NCBI RefSeq assembly: GCF_030269365.1
Contig: NZ_BSTF01000007.1
Location: 1 to 64,000, forward strand
Direction of reading: 5' to 3'
Source of the DNA: Lentzea sp. NBRC 102530
Lineage (GTDB): Bacteria > Actinomycetota > Actinomycetes > Mycobacteriales > Pseudonocardiaceae
Length of the DNA: 64,000 nucleotides
Shown: positions 8,879 to 16,888 of the stretch, piece after piece
Numbering within the stretch: position 1 is the first letter of the stretch
How the letters are laid out: every line of letters starts with the position of its first letter
Program-made: the position numbers and the translations under genes
The notes under the pieces: generated by a model
The model's input: only the letters and a program-made list of their open reading frames with translations
Database searches by the model: none
Told to the model about the DNA's origin: nothing

Positions 8879-10776
8879 CGCACTTCCGCCGTTCCGTCGC
8901 TGGTGAGCAGGATGGTTCCGTGGCCGGGACGGACGTTCACCGTCGCCTCGTGCAGGCCGCCGGCGTCGCGCCAGGTGACCGTCGCGGGCGTCGTGCCGCC
9001 GCCGGGAATGGCGAGGTGCAGCCTCGCCGCGGAGACGCCGGTGTGGCCGTTGGCCGGGTAGAGCTGGGCGCGCTGGGGGCGGTCGGGGTGGTGCAACCGC
9101 ACCTGGGCGCCGATCACGTCGGTCACGGCGTCGCCGGAGCCCGCGGGGGCGGGACGCACGAGCCGGAGGTCCGCGGCGGGTCCGGCGGGCGCGGTGTTGC
9201 GCAGCAGCACCGAGTCCTCCCACTGGTTGGCCACGACCGCGTCGAGCTTGTTGTCGCCGTCCACGTCGCCGTACGCGATGGCGCGGGTGTTGTCGCCGGC
9301 CGCGATGCCGGTGGCGGCGGCCAGATCGGTGTAGCGGCCGTCGGGACCGCGCACCCAGAACCGGTTGGGCTCGCTGCCGGACAGGTCGTCACCGGGCCGG
9401 AAGTTCGGCCAGAACTCGGGGTGGCGCAACAGGTCGTCGTTGCCCATGGCGAGTTCCTGCAGGTGCGGCCACTTGTTCTTCTCGCCCTTGAGGAACCCGT
9501 TGGCCTGCATGATCTCGTCGGTGCCGTCGTTGTCGAAGTCGCCGCTGCGCACGTCCCAGCACCAGCCCGCGCGGGCGATGCCGAGCTCCTCGCTGCGTTC
9601 GTCGAACGGGAACCCGCCCGCGGCGAGCTCGGCGGGCGTGCCGGTCGGGGTGAACGCGAAGTTGCTCTCGTGCAGGGCGAACGGCGTGGTGATGTTGCTG
9701 ACGATCATCGACGGCAGCGGTGCGTCGCCGTCGTAGGTGAAGGTGACGCCCATGCCCTTGAACGAGTCCCGGCCGACGACGGTGGACTTGGGGGTAGTCC
9801 AGTCGCGTTCGCCGACGATCTCGCTGAACCGGACGTTGCCCGGCGTGGACCGGTTGACCATGAACTGGTCGGGGCCGAAGTCGTTGGCCTGGTAGAGCTC
9901 CGGCAGCCCGTCGCCGGTCATGTCCTGCAGGCCGGTGGCGAGCGTCCAGGACGCGGCGGCGTCGCGGGAGAGCGCGGTGCTCACGTCGGTGTACGAGGGC
10001 AGTTCGTCCGGCCGGCCGGTGGGTTTGCCGAGCAGGATGCGGTTGATGCCGGCGTTGCGCGCGAGGGACATGGAGTTCTGCATCTGCATGCGGGTCTCGT
10101 CGTGCGCCTCGGGGTCGAGCACCCGCGCGCCGTCCGGGAAGTAGTTGCCCACCACCAGGTCCAGGTTGCCGTCACCATCGATGTCGCCGATGTTGAACGT
10201 GCCGGAGTTCCAGACCGCCATCGGGGTGACCAGTTCGACGGCACGGTGGCCGCCGGTGGTCGGGGCTCCGGGGCCGCCGGTGTTGAGGAACACCACGGGC
10301 GAACGGCCCCAGTAGTGCACGACGTGGTCGATGTCGCCGTCCACGTCGATGTCGGCGGGGACGCAGCCCATCGGCGCCATGGTGCGGTCGTAGGGCAGGC
10401 CGGTGGGCGTGAGCCGCACGGGCGCGTACCCGGACGGGTCCGCGGAACGCACCGGGCGCAGCGTCACGGAGTCGTCGCGCGGGTCCACCAGGCAGAGGTC
10501 GCCCGCGTGGCCCTGGCCGCGCAGGTCGGACAACGCGGCGGCGGCGCCCACCGAGGAGATCCAGCCGCGGATCTTGTTCAGGCCGGGAGCGACGGTGCGT
10601 TCGACGCGGGCGCCGGGCGGGGCGGGGTTCAGGGTCTCGGTGGCGAAGCTGTAGCGCGCGGCGAGCGCGTCCGTCTCCGCCTGGCTGAGGCCGGGCCTCG
10701 CGACGGCGACGCCGAGCGCGGCGCAGAGCGCGCCGATGACGCCGAACACCAGGATCTGTCGTGCGTTGATGCGCAT
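8875..10776 (-). CDS. unbV: Enediyne biosynthesis protein E4 (UnbV; FG-GAP/ASPIC repeats)
   Basis: This 633-residue protein starts with a signal-anchor (ARQILVFGVIGALCAALGVA), so its main part is probably outside the membrane. Several FG-GAP calcium-binding repeats are visible, for example DIDVDGDIDHVV, DIDGDGNLDLVVGNYF and DVDGDNKLDAVVANQW, suggesting an integrin-like beta-propeller. The C-terminus (about 535-630) matches the ASPIC/UnbV domain. E4 proteins are conserved in enediyne loci, with an unsettled function. It lies between E3 (25-bp gap) and E5 (4-bp overlap). The ATG at 10776 gives the usual length. Confidence 0.93.
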   Translation of the reverse strand: MRINARQILVFGVIGALCAALGVAVARPGLSQAETDALAARYSFATETLNPAPPGARVERTVAPGLNKIRGWISSVGAAAALSDLRGQGHAGDLCLVDPRDDSVTLRPVRSADPSGYAPVRLTPTGLPYDRTMAPMGCVPADIDVDGDIDHVVHYWGRSPVVFLNTGGPGAPTTGGHRAVELVTPMAVWNSGTFNIGDIDGDGNLDLVVGNYFPDGARVLDPEAHDETRMQMQNSMSLARNAGINRILLGKPTGRPDELPSYTDVSTALSRDAAASWTLATGLQDMTGDGLPELYQANDFGPDQFMVNRSTPGNVRFSEIVGERDWTTPKSTVVGRDSFKGMGVTFTYDGDAPLPSMIVSNITTPFALHESNFAFTPTGTPAELAAGGFPFDERSEELGIARAGWCWDVRSGDFDNDGTDEIMQANGFLKGEKNKWPHLQELAMGNDDLLRHPEFWPNFRPGDDLSGSEPNRFWVRGPDGRYTDLAAATGIAAGDNTRAIAYGDVDGDNKLDAVVANQWEDSVLLRNTAPAGPAADLRLVRPAPAGSGDAVTDVIGAQVRLHHPDRPQRAQLYPANGHTGVSAARLHLAIPGGGTTPATVTWRDAGGLHEATVNVRPGHGTILLTSDGTAEVR

Positions 10777-10801
10777 GTCGTTCGCACTCTCCTAGTTGCA
10801 G

Positions 10802-11758
10802 TCAGCGGCGTGCGGTGATGAGCGTGCGGATCTCCGCCTTCCACCGCAGGTACGACCGGACGTCGTCGGAGCCGGTCAGGTCGCGCGCGGCGATGTCGCT
10901 CCACTCGGCGGCCTCGCCGGGCGCGACGCCCAGGAAGCGGACGGCTGCCCGCTCGGTGTGCGGCGGCACGATCCCGGAGCGCTGCCGCGCCGCGGCGCCG
11001 AACACGACGCCCTGCGCGAAGTGGGCGTAGTGGGGTCCCACCGCGCTCTCGAGCTCGTCGAACGCCCGCTCGTCGGCGGCGCCCGCGTAGGTGACCGCCA
11101 GGCCGACGCCCGCCCACAGGTGCGGCCTGGCCGGTGGGGCGGCCCGGCCGATCACGGCGGCGACCCCCTCCGGGTGGGCCGACTCGGCGAACCAGAGCGC
11201 CCTGCCGCAGCCCGCGAGCCGCGCCTCCCAGAGCTCACCGGGCCTGCGCGCCGCCCGCCGGTGCAGGGCGCGCAGGCCGCCGAAGTAGACCTCGCCGAAG
11301 CCCGACCCGTCCACGCCGAGCCACCGCAGCAGCGGGGTGCGCGGCAGCCGGGGCACGGCGGTGACGCGCATGGGCGTCGCCAGCCACCCGGCGCCGACGT
11401 GGACCAGGTGCACGTACGCCTCGCCGGGGCCCGTGACGAGGCGGCTGACCGCGCGGGCGCGGCCCGCGGTGGCGAGGTCGAGCAGTCCGGCGAACATCCC
11501 GGCGCCCTCGTAGGCGAACCCGCGTTCGGCGTCGGGGATGCGCGTGTGCAGTTCGTCGTGCGGGGCGCGCCAGTGTTCGACACCGATGTTGAACCCGATG
11601 AGGAACATGCGCGCATGTCCTTCGAGGACCGCGCGCGCAGCGGGGCGGTCCGTTCTGAATCCACGCTTGCCGAAATCCGCCATGGACAGTGGCAACGCGA
11701 TCTTCGGACGAATAGCCGAACGGCGTCCAGCAGCTGAACTTCCAATGATTGGCCGCAC
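10802..11758 (-). CDS. unbL: Enediyne biosynthesis protein E3 (DUF1702, UnbL)
   Basis: This 318-residue protein carries the DUF1702 hallmark RGFAYEGAGMFAGLLD and the GEAYVHLVHVGAGW segment typical of E3 proteins, the first gene of the enediyne cassette. I chose the GTG at 11758 because AAAAGGA lies 7 nt upstream and the length fits the family. An in-frame ATG at 11683 (MADFGKRGF) has no Shine-Dalgarno sequence. The frame stays open to a TTG at 11869, but that stretch has poorer codon bias. E3 function is unknown. It opens a seven-gene transcript running down to the HxlR gene. Confidence 0.9.
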   Translation of the reverse strand: MRPIIGSSAAGRRSAIRPKIALPLSMADFGKRGFRTDRPAARAVLEGHARMFLIGFNIGVEHWRAPHDELHTRIPDAERGFAYEGAGMFAGLLDLATAGRARAVSRLVTGPGEAYVHLVHVGAGWLATPMRVTAVPRLPRTPLLRWLGVDGSGFGEVYFGGLRALHRRAARRPGELWEARLAGCGRALWFAESAHPEGVAAVIGRAAPPARPHLWAGVGLAVTYAGAADERAFDELESAVGPHYAHFAQGVVFGAAARQRSGIVPPHTERAAVRFLGVAPGEAAEWSDIAARDLTGSDDVRSYLRWKAEIRTLITARR

Positions 11759-12253
11759 AACAACCTCATCCTTTTCGATGGCCACACGGACCGCCGACGG
11801 CCCTCGCAGCACATCGGACAAAGCAACCCAGCAGCCTTCGACAACCGTGTCTACCAGCCGATAAACCAAGCATCAAGGCATCTCGCCAACTTCACACGAA
11901 CGCCGCATATCGTCATGGAGAGTAACGAACCTGCTGCGCGATAGCATTTTTCCGCGCATGACTCAATGCCGAGCGGCAGCACTTCGAATCGTCGTCTCCA
12001 TAGGCCGTCGAGGACACTTCGATGGACCATTTCGCGGATAACCCATCGCCATTCGGACCATTATTGCAGGAATTCTCCGAAAACAACGCGCACGACTTTT
12101 TCGACGACCGGATCCAGCCGTCGGGCGTGTGGTGGCATCGCTTTGTCACAGGGCCTGGCGATGGGCGGGCACTCCGGTCGGAACGGCGAGCGGGGACGGC
12201 CGCGGCGGGTCACCGCGGGATTCGGCGTGGGTCGTCGAGTTGTGCGGCACCCG
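11759..12253. other. 495-bp intergenic region upstream of the enediyne operon
   Basis: No convincing gene was found. The GC content is clearly lower than in the flanking genes, fitting a promoter region for the enediyne operon. A plus-strand reading frame from the ATG at 12022 begins with a protein-like acidic stretch (about 45 codons) and then loses coding character; it may be a relic or chance. No strong inverted repeat was noticed. Confidence 0.55.
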
Positions 12254-13336
12254 TCAGGGTTCACCCGGCTGACTCGCCGCCGGACGGTCGCGCGCGGCGA
12301 CCAGCGCGTCGCGGACCTCGGGTCCGGCCAGCACCGACTCCAGGGAGGTGCGTGCCAGCACGGGCAGGTCGTCCGGCTCCACACCGAGACCGGTCACCGC
12401 CTGTTCGTACTCGCCCACCACCGTGGACCCGAAGAGCACGGGGTCGTCGGAACCGAGCACCACCGGCACACCCCGCGCGAGCAGGGCGCGGACGGGGTGC
12501 TCCGCCAGGTCGGCCACGACTCCGGTGCGGAGGTTGCTGGTGAGGCACACCTCCAGCACGGTGCCGCGATCGAGCAGTTCCCCGACCACGGCGGGGTCCT
12601 CGGCCGCACGGAAGCCGTGACCGAGCCTCGGCGGGGCGAACGCCAGTGCGTCGCGCACCGCGTCCGCACCGGCCGCCTCGCCGGCGTGCGGCACGAACGG
12701 CACCCCACGCCCGATGGCCCAGCGCACCGCGTCCGCGAACAGCGACGCGGGACGACCGGGTTCGTAGCCCCCGAGCCCGAGCGCGACGACGCCGCGGTCG
12801 CGGCCCAGCACGCACCACTGCGCCGTGAGCCAGCAATCGTCCAGCGAGAGGTCCCTGACGTGGTCGAGCACGAACCTGACGACCACACCACTGTCGCGCA
12901 GAGCGGTCCGCGCCCCCGCCCACAGCCCGTCGACCACCTCGTCGAAGGGAAGGCCGCGATCGCGGTGGTGCGTGATCGCAGAACAGGTCACCTCGGCGTA
13001 GACCACTCCCTGCCGGGCCAGGTCCTCGGCCAGTTCGGCGACCGCGCGGGCGAAGTCCTCCGGTGCGCGGAACACCGTCGTGCAGGTCGAGTACAGGTCG
13101 GCGAAGTGGCGGAAGTCGCGGAACCGGAACAGCTCGGAGAGCTGCTGCTCGTCCATCCCCGCGAGCTGCCCGCCACCACGGCGGTCGAGGTCGAGCACCG
13201 TGGCGGGACGCAGCGCGCCCTCCAGATGCACGTGCAGGTCTGCTTTCGGCAGGCCGACGACGAACGAGTCCAGTTCGCGAGACCAGCCCCGGTGGCGTGT
13301 TCGTACGACGACGACCACCCCCCGACCCGGCTGCAC
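12254..13336 (-). CDS. Adenosine deaminase-family metal-dependent deaminase
   Basis: This amidohydrolase of about 354-360 residues has all the purine-deaminase motifs: HVHLEGAL (metal His pair), HAGEAAG (catalytic Glu region), GHGFRA and SDDPVLFG (metal Asp). Such enzymes hydrolyse the amino group of adenosine or related purines such as aminodeoxyfutalosine. The substrate cannot be read from the sequence. The start is uncertain: GTG codons at 13336 and 13318 are both possible and neither has a good Shine-Dalgarno sequence. It lies between the enediyne core and the sugar methyltransferase and is divergent from the latter. Whether it belongs to the cluster is unknown. Confidence 0.85.
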   Translation of the reverse strand: MQPGRGVVVVVRTRHRGWSRELDSFVVGLPKADLHVHLEGALRPATVLDLDRRGGGQLAGMDEQQLSELFRFRDFRHFADLYSTCTTVFRAPEDFARAVAELAEDLARQGVVYAEVTCSAITHHRDRGLPFDEVVDGLWAGARTALRDSGVVVRFVLDHVRDLSLDDCWLTAQWCVLGRDRGVVALGLGGYEPGRPASLFADAVRWAIGRGVPFVPHAGEAAGADAVRDALAFAPPRLGHGFRAAEDPAVVGELLDRGTVLEVCLTSNLRTGVVADLAEHPVRALLARGVPVVLGSDDPVLFGSTVVGEYEQAVTGLGVEPDDLPVLARTSLESVLAGPEVRDALVAARDRPAASQPGEP

Positions 13337-13419
13337 AGATGCCTGAACTGTCCGATTACTACCCGTTGTAGCAGCAACCACCGCCGCCTTGTCAAGCCTG
13401 GCAGCCCGTTCTCGCGAAG

Positions 13420-13449
13420 TTGCCGGTCCCTTGCGCAAGTCACTATAGT
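13420..13449 (+). promoter_or_regulatory. Predicted promoter giving a leaderless mRNA for the C-methyltransferase
   Basis: TTGCCG at 13420-13425, an 18-bp spacer and TATAGT at 13444-13449 form a good sigma70-type promoter. The expected +1 falls within 1 nt of the ATG at 13457, and no ribosome binding site lies before that ATG. Leaderless transcription is therefore likely, as is common in actinomycetes. Confidence 0.65.
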
Positions 13450-13456
13450 TTTTTAA

Positions 13457-14671
13457 ATGGCGACTGCCTGTTTCGTGTGCACCGGTCCAGTCGACGAGTT
13501 CCTCGACCTGGGGCAGCAGCCCCTCTCCGACGCCTTCCCCGCGCCCGGCGACGACCTGTCCCAGGAGTACTTCTTCCGACTCGCGGTGGGGCGCTGCGCG
13601 GCGTGCTGGATGACCCAGCTGGTCGAGGTGCCGCCCACCGAGCGGATGTTCCACCAGAGCTACCCGTACCGCACGTCCGGCTCGGCGGTGATGCGCGAGC
13701 ACTTCGCCCGCACGGCCGAGCGCCTGCTGGCCCGCCGCAGAGACCCGTTCACCGTGGAGATCGGCAGCAACGACGGGGTGTTCCTCGGCGTCGCCGCCGC
13801 CAGGGGTCTGCGCCACCTGGGCGTCGACCCGTCCGGGGACGCGGGCGCCGACGCCGTCGCCCGTGGCGTCCGGGTGCGGGTCGACTTCTTCACCGAGGAG
13901 GTCGCCCGCGAGGTGCGCACCGAGCACGGACCGGCCGATCTGGTGTTCTCCGCCAACACGATCAGCCACGACCCGGAGATCAACTCGATCCTGCGCGGAG
14001 TCGCGGCGCTGCTCGCGCCCGACGGTGAGTTCGTGTTCGAGGACCCGTACCTGGGCGCGGTGCTCACCAACACGGCGTTCGACCAGATCATCGACGAGCA
14101 CGTGCTGTTCTTCAGCGCCCGGTCGGTGGTGACCATGCTCGCGCAGGCCGGCCTGGAGCTGGTCGACGTCGAACGCCTCCCGGTGCACGGCGGCCAGATC
14201 CGTTTCACCGCCGCCCACCGCGGCAGCAGGAGCGCGGCCCCCTCCGTCGCCGCACTGCTGGCCGAGGAGCAGGTCATCGGCCTGCACGACACCGCGCTGC
14301 TCGCCTCGTTCGCCGCGCGCACGGAACGCAGACGCGACGACCTGGTCGCGTTGCTGCGCGGGCTGCGCTCCGAGGGCGCGCGGATCGTGGCGTACGGGGC
14401 GACGGCCAAGAGCGCGACGGTCGCCAACTACTGCGGACTGGGACCGGACCTGGTCTCGGCGGTGATCGACACCACGCCCGCCAAGCAGGGCAGGCTGACC
14501 CCGGGCACGCACATCCCGGTCGAGCCGCCCGAGGCGTTCGGGCCGGGCAAGGCCGACTACGCGCTGATGTTCGCGTGGAACCACGCGGAGGAGATCATGG
14601 CGAAGGAGCGGGCGTTCAGCGAGGCGGGCGGGCGCTGGGTGTTCTACGTGCCGGAGGTCAGGGTGGTCTGA
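13457..14671 (+). CDS. SAM-dependent NDP-hexose C-methyltransferase (TylC3/EvaC-like)
   Basis: This 404-residue protein has the three-part layout of sugar C-methyltransferases. An N-terminal zinc-binding domain has CxxC pairs (CFVCTGPVDEFLDLGQQPLSD, then GRCAAC). The SAM domain contains EIGSNDGVFL. The C-terminal domain has the marker IVAYGATAKSATVANYCGL and the late AWNHAEEI. These enzymes methylate carbon 3 of NDP-4-keto-6-deoxy sugars. No sugar nucleotide synthesis or glycosyltransferase genes are present in the window, so the substrate would have to come from elsewhere. The ATG is preceded by a leaderless-type promoter. The 3' end overlaps the convergent membrane-protein gene by 28 bp. 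Confidence 0.88.
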   Translation: MATACFVCTGPVDEFLDLGQQPLSDAFPAPGDDLSQEYFFRLAVGRCAACWMTQLVEVPPTERMFHQSYPYRTSGSAVMREHFARTAERLLARRRDPFTVEIGSNDGVFLGVAAARGLRHLGVDPSGDAGADAVARGVRVRVDFFTEEVAREVRTEHGPADLVFSANTISHDPEINSILRGVAALLAPDGEFVFEDPYLGAVLTNTAFDQIIDEHVLFFSARSVVTMLAQAGLELVDVERLPVHGGQIRFTAAHRGSRSAAPSVAALLAEEQVIGLHDTALLASFAARTERRRDDLVALLRGLRSEGARIVAYGATAKSATVANYCGLGPDLVSAVIDTTPAKQGRLTPGTHIPVEPPEAFGPGKADYALMFAWNHAEEIMAKERAFSEAGGRWVFYVPEVRVV

Positions 14672-15330
14672 GCGGTGCGGGCCACCGAGTCGTGCTCGCC
14701 TGCCGCCACGAACCCCGGCACCGCCGCGAGCGCCCCGACCGCCACCGCGAACGCGACCACCGCGACCGACCGGACCGCCACCGCGCCGACCGGCGCGGTC
14801 AGCTCGAACCACGTCAGCGCCGCCACCCAGGCGAGCGCGCTGGACCGCAGGGCGTCCCCCGTCCACTCCCCCGCCAGCAGTTCGCCCGCGGCCGCCGGGT
14901 CCGTGCCGGCCACCGCGACGCCCAGACCCACCAGCGCGGGCAGGAACCGGCTCACCCGGCCCCGTGACCAGGACAGCAGCGGCAGCGCGGCGAGCGCACA
15001 GGTCACCATCACCACGGGCAGCACCACGTCGCGCGGGTCGAGGCGATCCACCCTGACCGGGACGAGGAGCAGCTCACCGAGCACCGCGACCACTCCCGCC
15101 GACACCGCCGTCACGCGCGAGCGAGGGCCCGCGACGAAGGGGCGCAACAGCGCGGAGCCGATCACCACCACGAGGGCGGCCACCGTCAGCAGGCGCAGCC
15201 ACACACCTCCGAGGGTGGACGGGCCGACCGGGCCGATGTCGTGGTGCTGCGCCGCGGCCTCACCGCCGAGCGGGACCAGCAGCACCGCGACGGCCACGAC
15301 CAGGAGGCCCCACCAGCGACCGGTCCGCAT
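14644..15330 (-). CDS. Hydrophobic membrane protein, possibly DUF6239-like
   Basis: This 228-residue protein begins with a signal or anchor segment (WWGLLVVAVAVLLVPLGG), then QHHDIGPVGPSTLGG and about five or six membrane helices. The ATG at 15330 is preceded by GGGAGGG. I recall a DUF6239 family of membrane proteins in natural-product loci with this look, but the match is from memory. It is transcribed toward the methyltransferase and overlaps it tail to tail by 28 bp. It is divergent from the TldD gene, sharing a short AT-rich promoter region (15,331-15,400). Its function is unknown. Confidence 0.72.
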   Translation of the reverse strand: MRTGRWWGLLVVAVAVLLVPLGGEAAAQHHDIGPVGPSTLGGVWLRLLTVAALVVVIGSALLRPFVAGPRSRVTAVSAGVVAVLGELLLVPVRVDRLDPRDVVLPVVMVTCALAALPLLSWSRGRVSRFLPALVGLGVAVAGTDPAAAGELLAGEWTGDALRSSALAWVAALTWFELTAPVGAVAVRSVAVVAFAVAVGALAAVPGFVAAGEHDSVARTAQTTLTSGT

Positions 15331-15400
15331 CGACCCTCCCTTGCTTTTGCTTGATTTTAATGTAGTACTTGAGGCAGTGGTCGTGGGAAGGAGCACTCCG

Positions 15401-16888
15401 GTGGACCAGGCGTTCCTCGCCCTCGCCCTGCGCAGTCTCGCCGACGCCGCGCTCGACCGCGCCCGCCGGTTGGGTGCCAGGCACGCCGCCGTGCAGGTGG
15501 TGCGCACGCGCCGCGGTCATCTGTTGCTGCACAACGGTTTCACCGCCGCCGCGGCCGACACGGAGCGCACGGCGCTCTCGGTGCGCCTGTTCACCTCGGG
15601 CGGTCCGGGTTTCGCCGCCACCTCCGAACTGACCCCCGAGGCCGCCGTCGCGGCCGCGGACCGGGCGTGGGCCGTCGCCCGCGCCGGCGCACCGCTGTCC
15701 GGCGACGTCCCGTTCGCCCCGGAACCCGTCTACACCGACGCGTCGTGGGTGTCGGCCTACGAGGTCAACCCGTTCGACGTTCCCGAACCCGACCGCGCCG
15801 CGGTACTGGGCGGCTGGAGCCGTGACCTGCTCGCATCGCCGCACGTGTCGTCCGTGCTCGCCAAGTGCACGGCGGTGCAGGAGAACCGCTTCTACGCCGA
15901 CCTCGCGGGCACCACCACCACGCAGCAACGCATCCGCGTCCACCCCCAGGTGCTGATCGCGGGCACCCATCCGGCCACGGGCGTGACACGGACGTTGCGC
16001 TCGCTCGGCCCTCCCACCGCGCGTGGCTGGGAGTACCTGGGCGGCACGGGCTGGGACTGGGAGGGCGAGGTCGCCGCGATGCCGGAGCACCTCGCCGAGC
16101 AGCTGCGCGCCCGGCCGGTCGAGCCCGGCGAGTACGACCTCGTGGTCGACGCGTCGAACCTGTGGCTCACCGTGCACGAGACCGTCGGCCACGCCACCGA
16201 GCTCGACCGCGCGCTCGGGCACGAGATCTCCTACGCGGGCACCACGTTCGCCACACCGGAGCGGCTCGGCGAGTTGCGCTACGGCTCCGAGCTGATGAAC
16301 GTCACCGCGGACCGCACGGCCCCCCACGGCATGGCCACCACCGGCTTCGACGACGAGGGCGTGGCCGCCCAGTCGTGGCCGCTGGTCGAGAACGGCGTGC
16401 TGACCGGGTTCCAGTTCGACCGATCCACCGCGTGGGCGGCAGGCGCGTCACGGTCCAACGGCTGCGCGTTCGCCGAGTCGTCGTCGCACCCGCCGTTGCC
16501 GCGGATGCCGAACGTGTCACTGGAGCCGTCCGCGACGCCGTGCGGCACCGACGACCTCATCGGCGGCGTCGAGAACGGCGTGTACCTGGCCGGATCGGCG
16601 AGCTGGTCCATCGACTCGCGCCGGGAGAACTTCCAGTTCACCGCCCAGCGCTGTCACCGCATCCGCTCGGGCCGCCTCGCCGAACCGTTGTCCGGCGTGG
16701 CCTACCAATCGTCCACAACGGACTTCTGGGGTGCGCTCGCCGGCCTCGGCGACGCGAGCACGGTGACCTCGTTCGGCGCGGACTTCTGCGGCAAGGGACG
16801 GCCGGCGCAGGCCGCCGCCGCGAGCCACGCCGTGCCCTCGGCGCTGTTCCGCGGTGTGCCCGTGCTCCACGTCGGCGGTGCCGCGTGA
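15401..16888 (+). CDS. tldD: TldD/PmbA-family metallopeptidase, TldD-type (catalytic) subunit
   Basis: This 495-residue protein has the TldD zinc motif HETVGH (residues 259-264) followed by ELDRALG. Its C-terminal half is typical of the family (GAGGS-like region, SWSIDSRRENFQF, GKGRPAQ). The start is a GTG at 15401 with GGAAGGAG 7 nt upstream. TldD and TldE form a heterodimeric protease that degrades unfolded peptides and, in some pathways, trims RiPP leaders such as microcin B17. The TldE partner follows with a 4-bp overlap (GTGA). Its role beside an enediyne cassette is not evident from sequence. TldD-like genes are, to my memory, seen in some natural product clusters. Confidence 0.9.
   Translation: MDQAFLALALRSLADAALDRARRLGARHAAVQVVRTRRGHLLLHNGFTAAAADTERTALSVRLFTSGGPGFAATSELTPEAAVAAADRAWAVARAGAPLSGDVPFAPEPVYTDASWVSAYEVNPFDVPEPDRAAVLGGWSRDLLASPHVSSVLAKCTAVQENRFYADLAGTTTTQQRIRVHPQVLIAGTHPATGVTRTLRSLGPPTARGWEYLGGTGWDWEGEVAAMPEHLAEQLRARPVEPGEYDLVVDASNLWLTVHETVGHATELDRALGHEISYAGTTFATPERLGELRYGSELMNVTADRTAPHGMATTGFDDEGVAAQSWPLVENGVLTGFQFDRSTAWAAGASRSNGCAFAESSSHPPLPRMPNVSLEPSATPCGTDDLIGGVENGVYLAGSASWSIDSRRENFQFTAQRCHRIRSGRLAEPLSGVAYQSSTTDFWGALAGLGDASTVTSFGADFCGKGRPAQAAAASHAVPSALFRGVPVLHVGGAA

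Noticed and set aside
11759..11869. Longer N-terminus for E3 starting at a TTG (11869)
   Set aside because: Codon bias drops and no ribosome binding site was found there, whereas the GTG at 11758 has AAAAGGA at proper distance and gives family length.
12022..12543. Plus-strand 173-codon frame upstream of the enediyne operon
   Set aside because: Only the first ~45 codons look protein-like; the rest is antisense to the deaminase gene. Kept as a possible relic, not as a gene.
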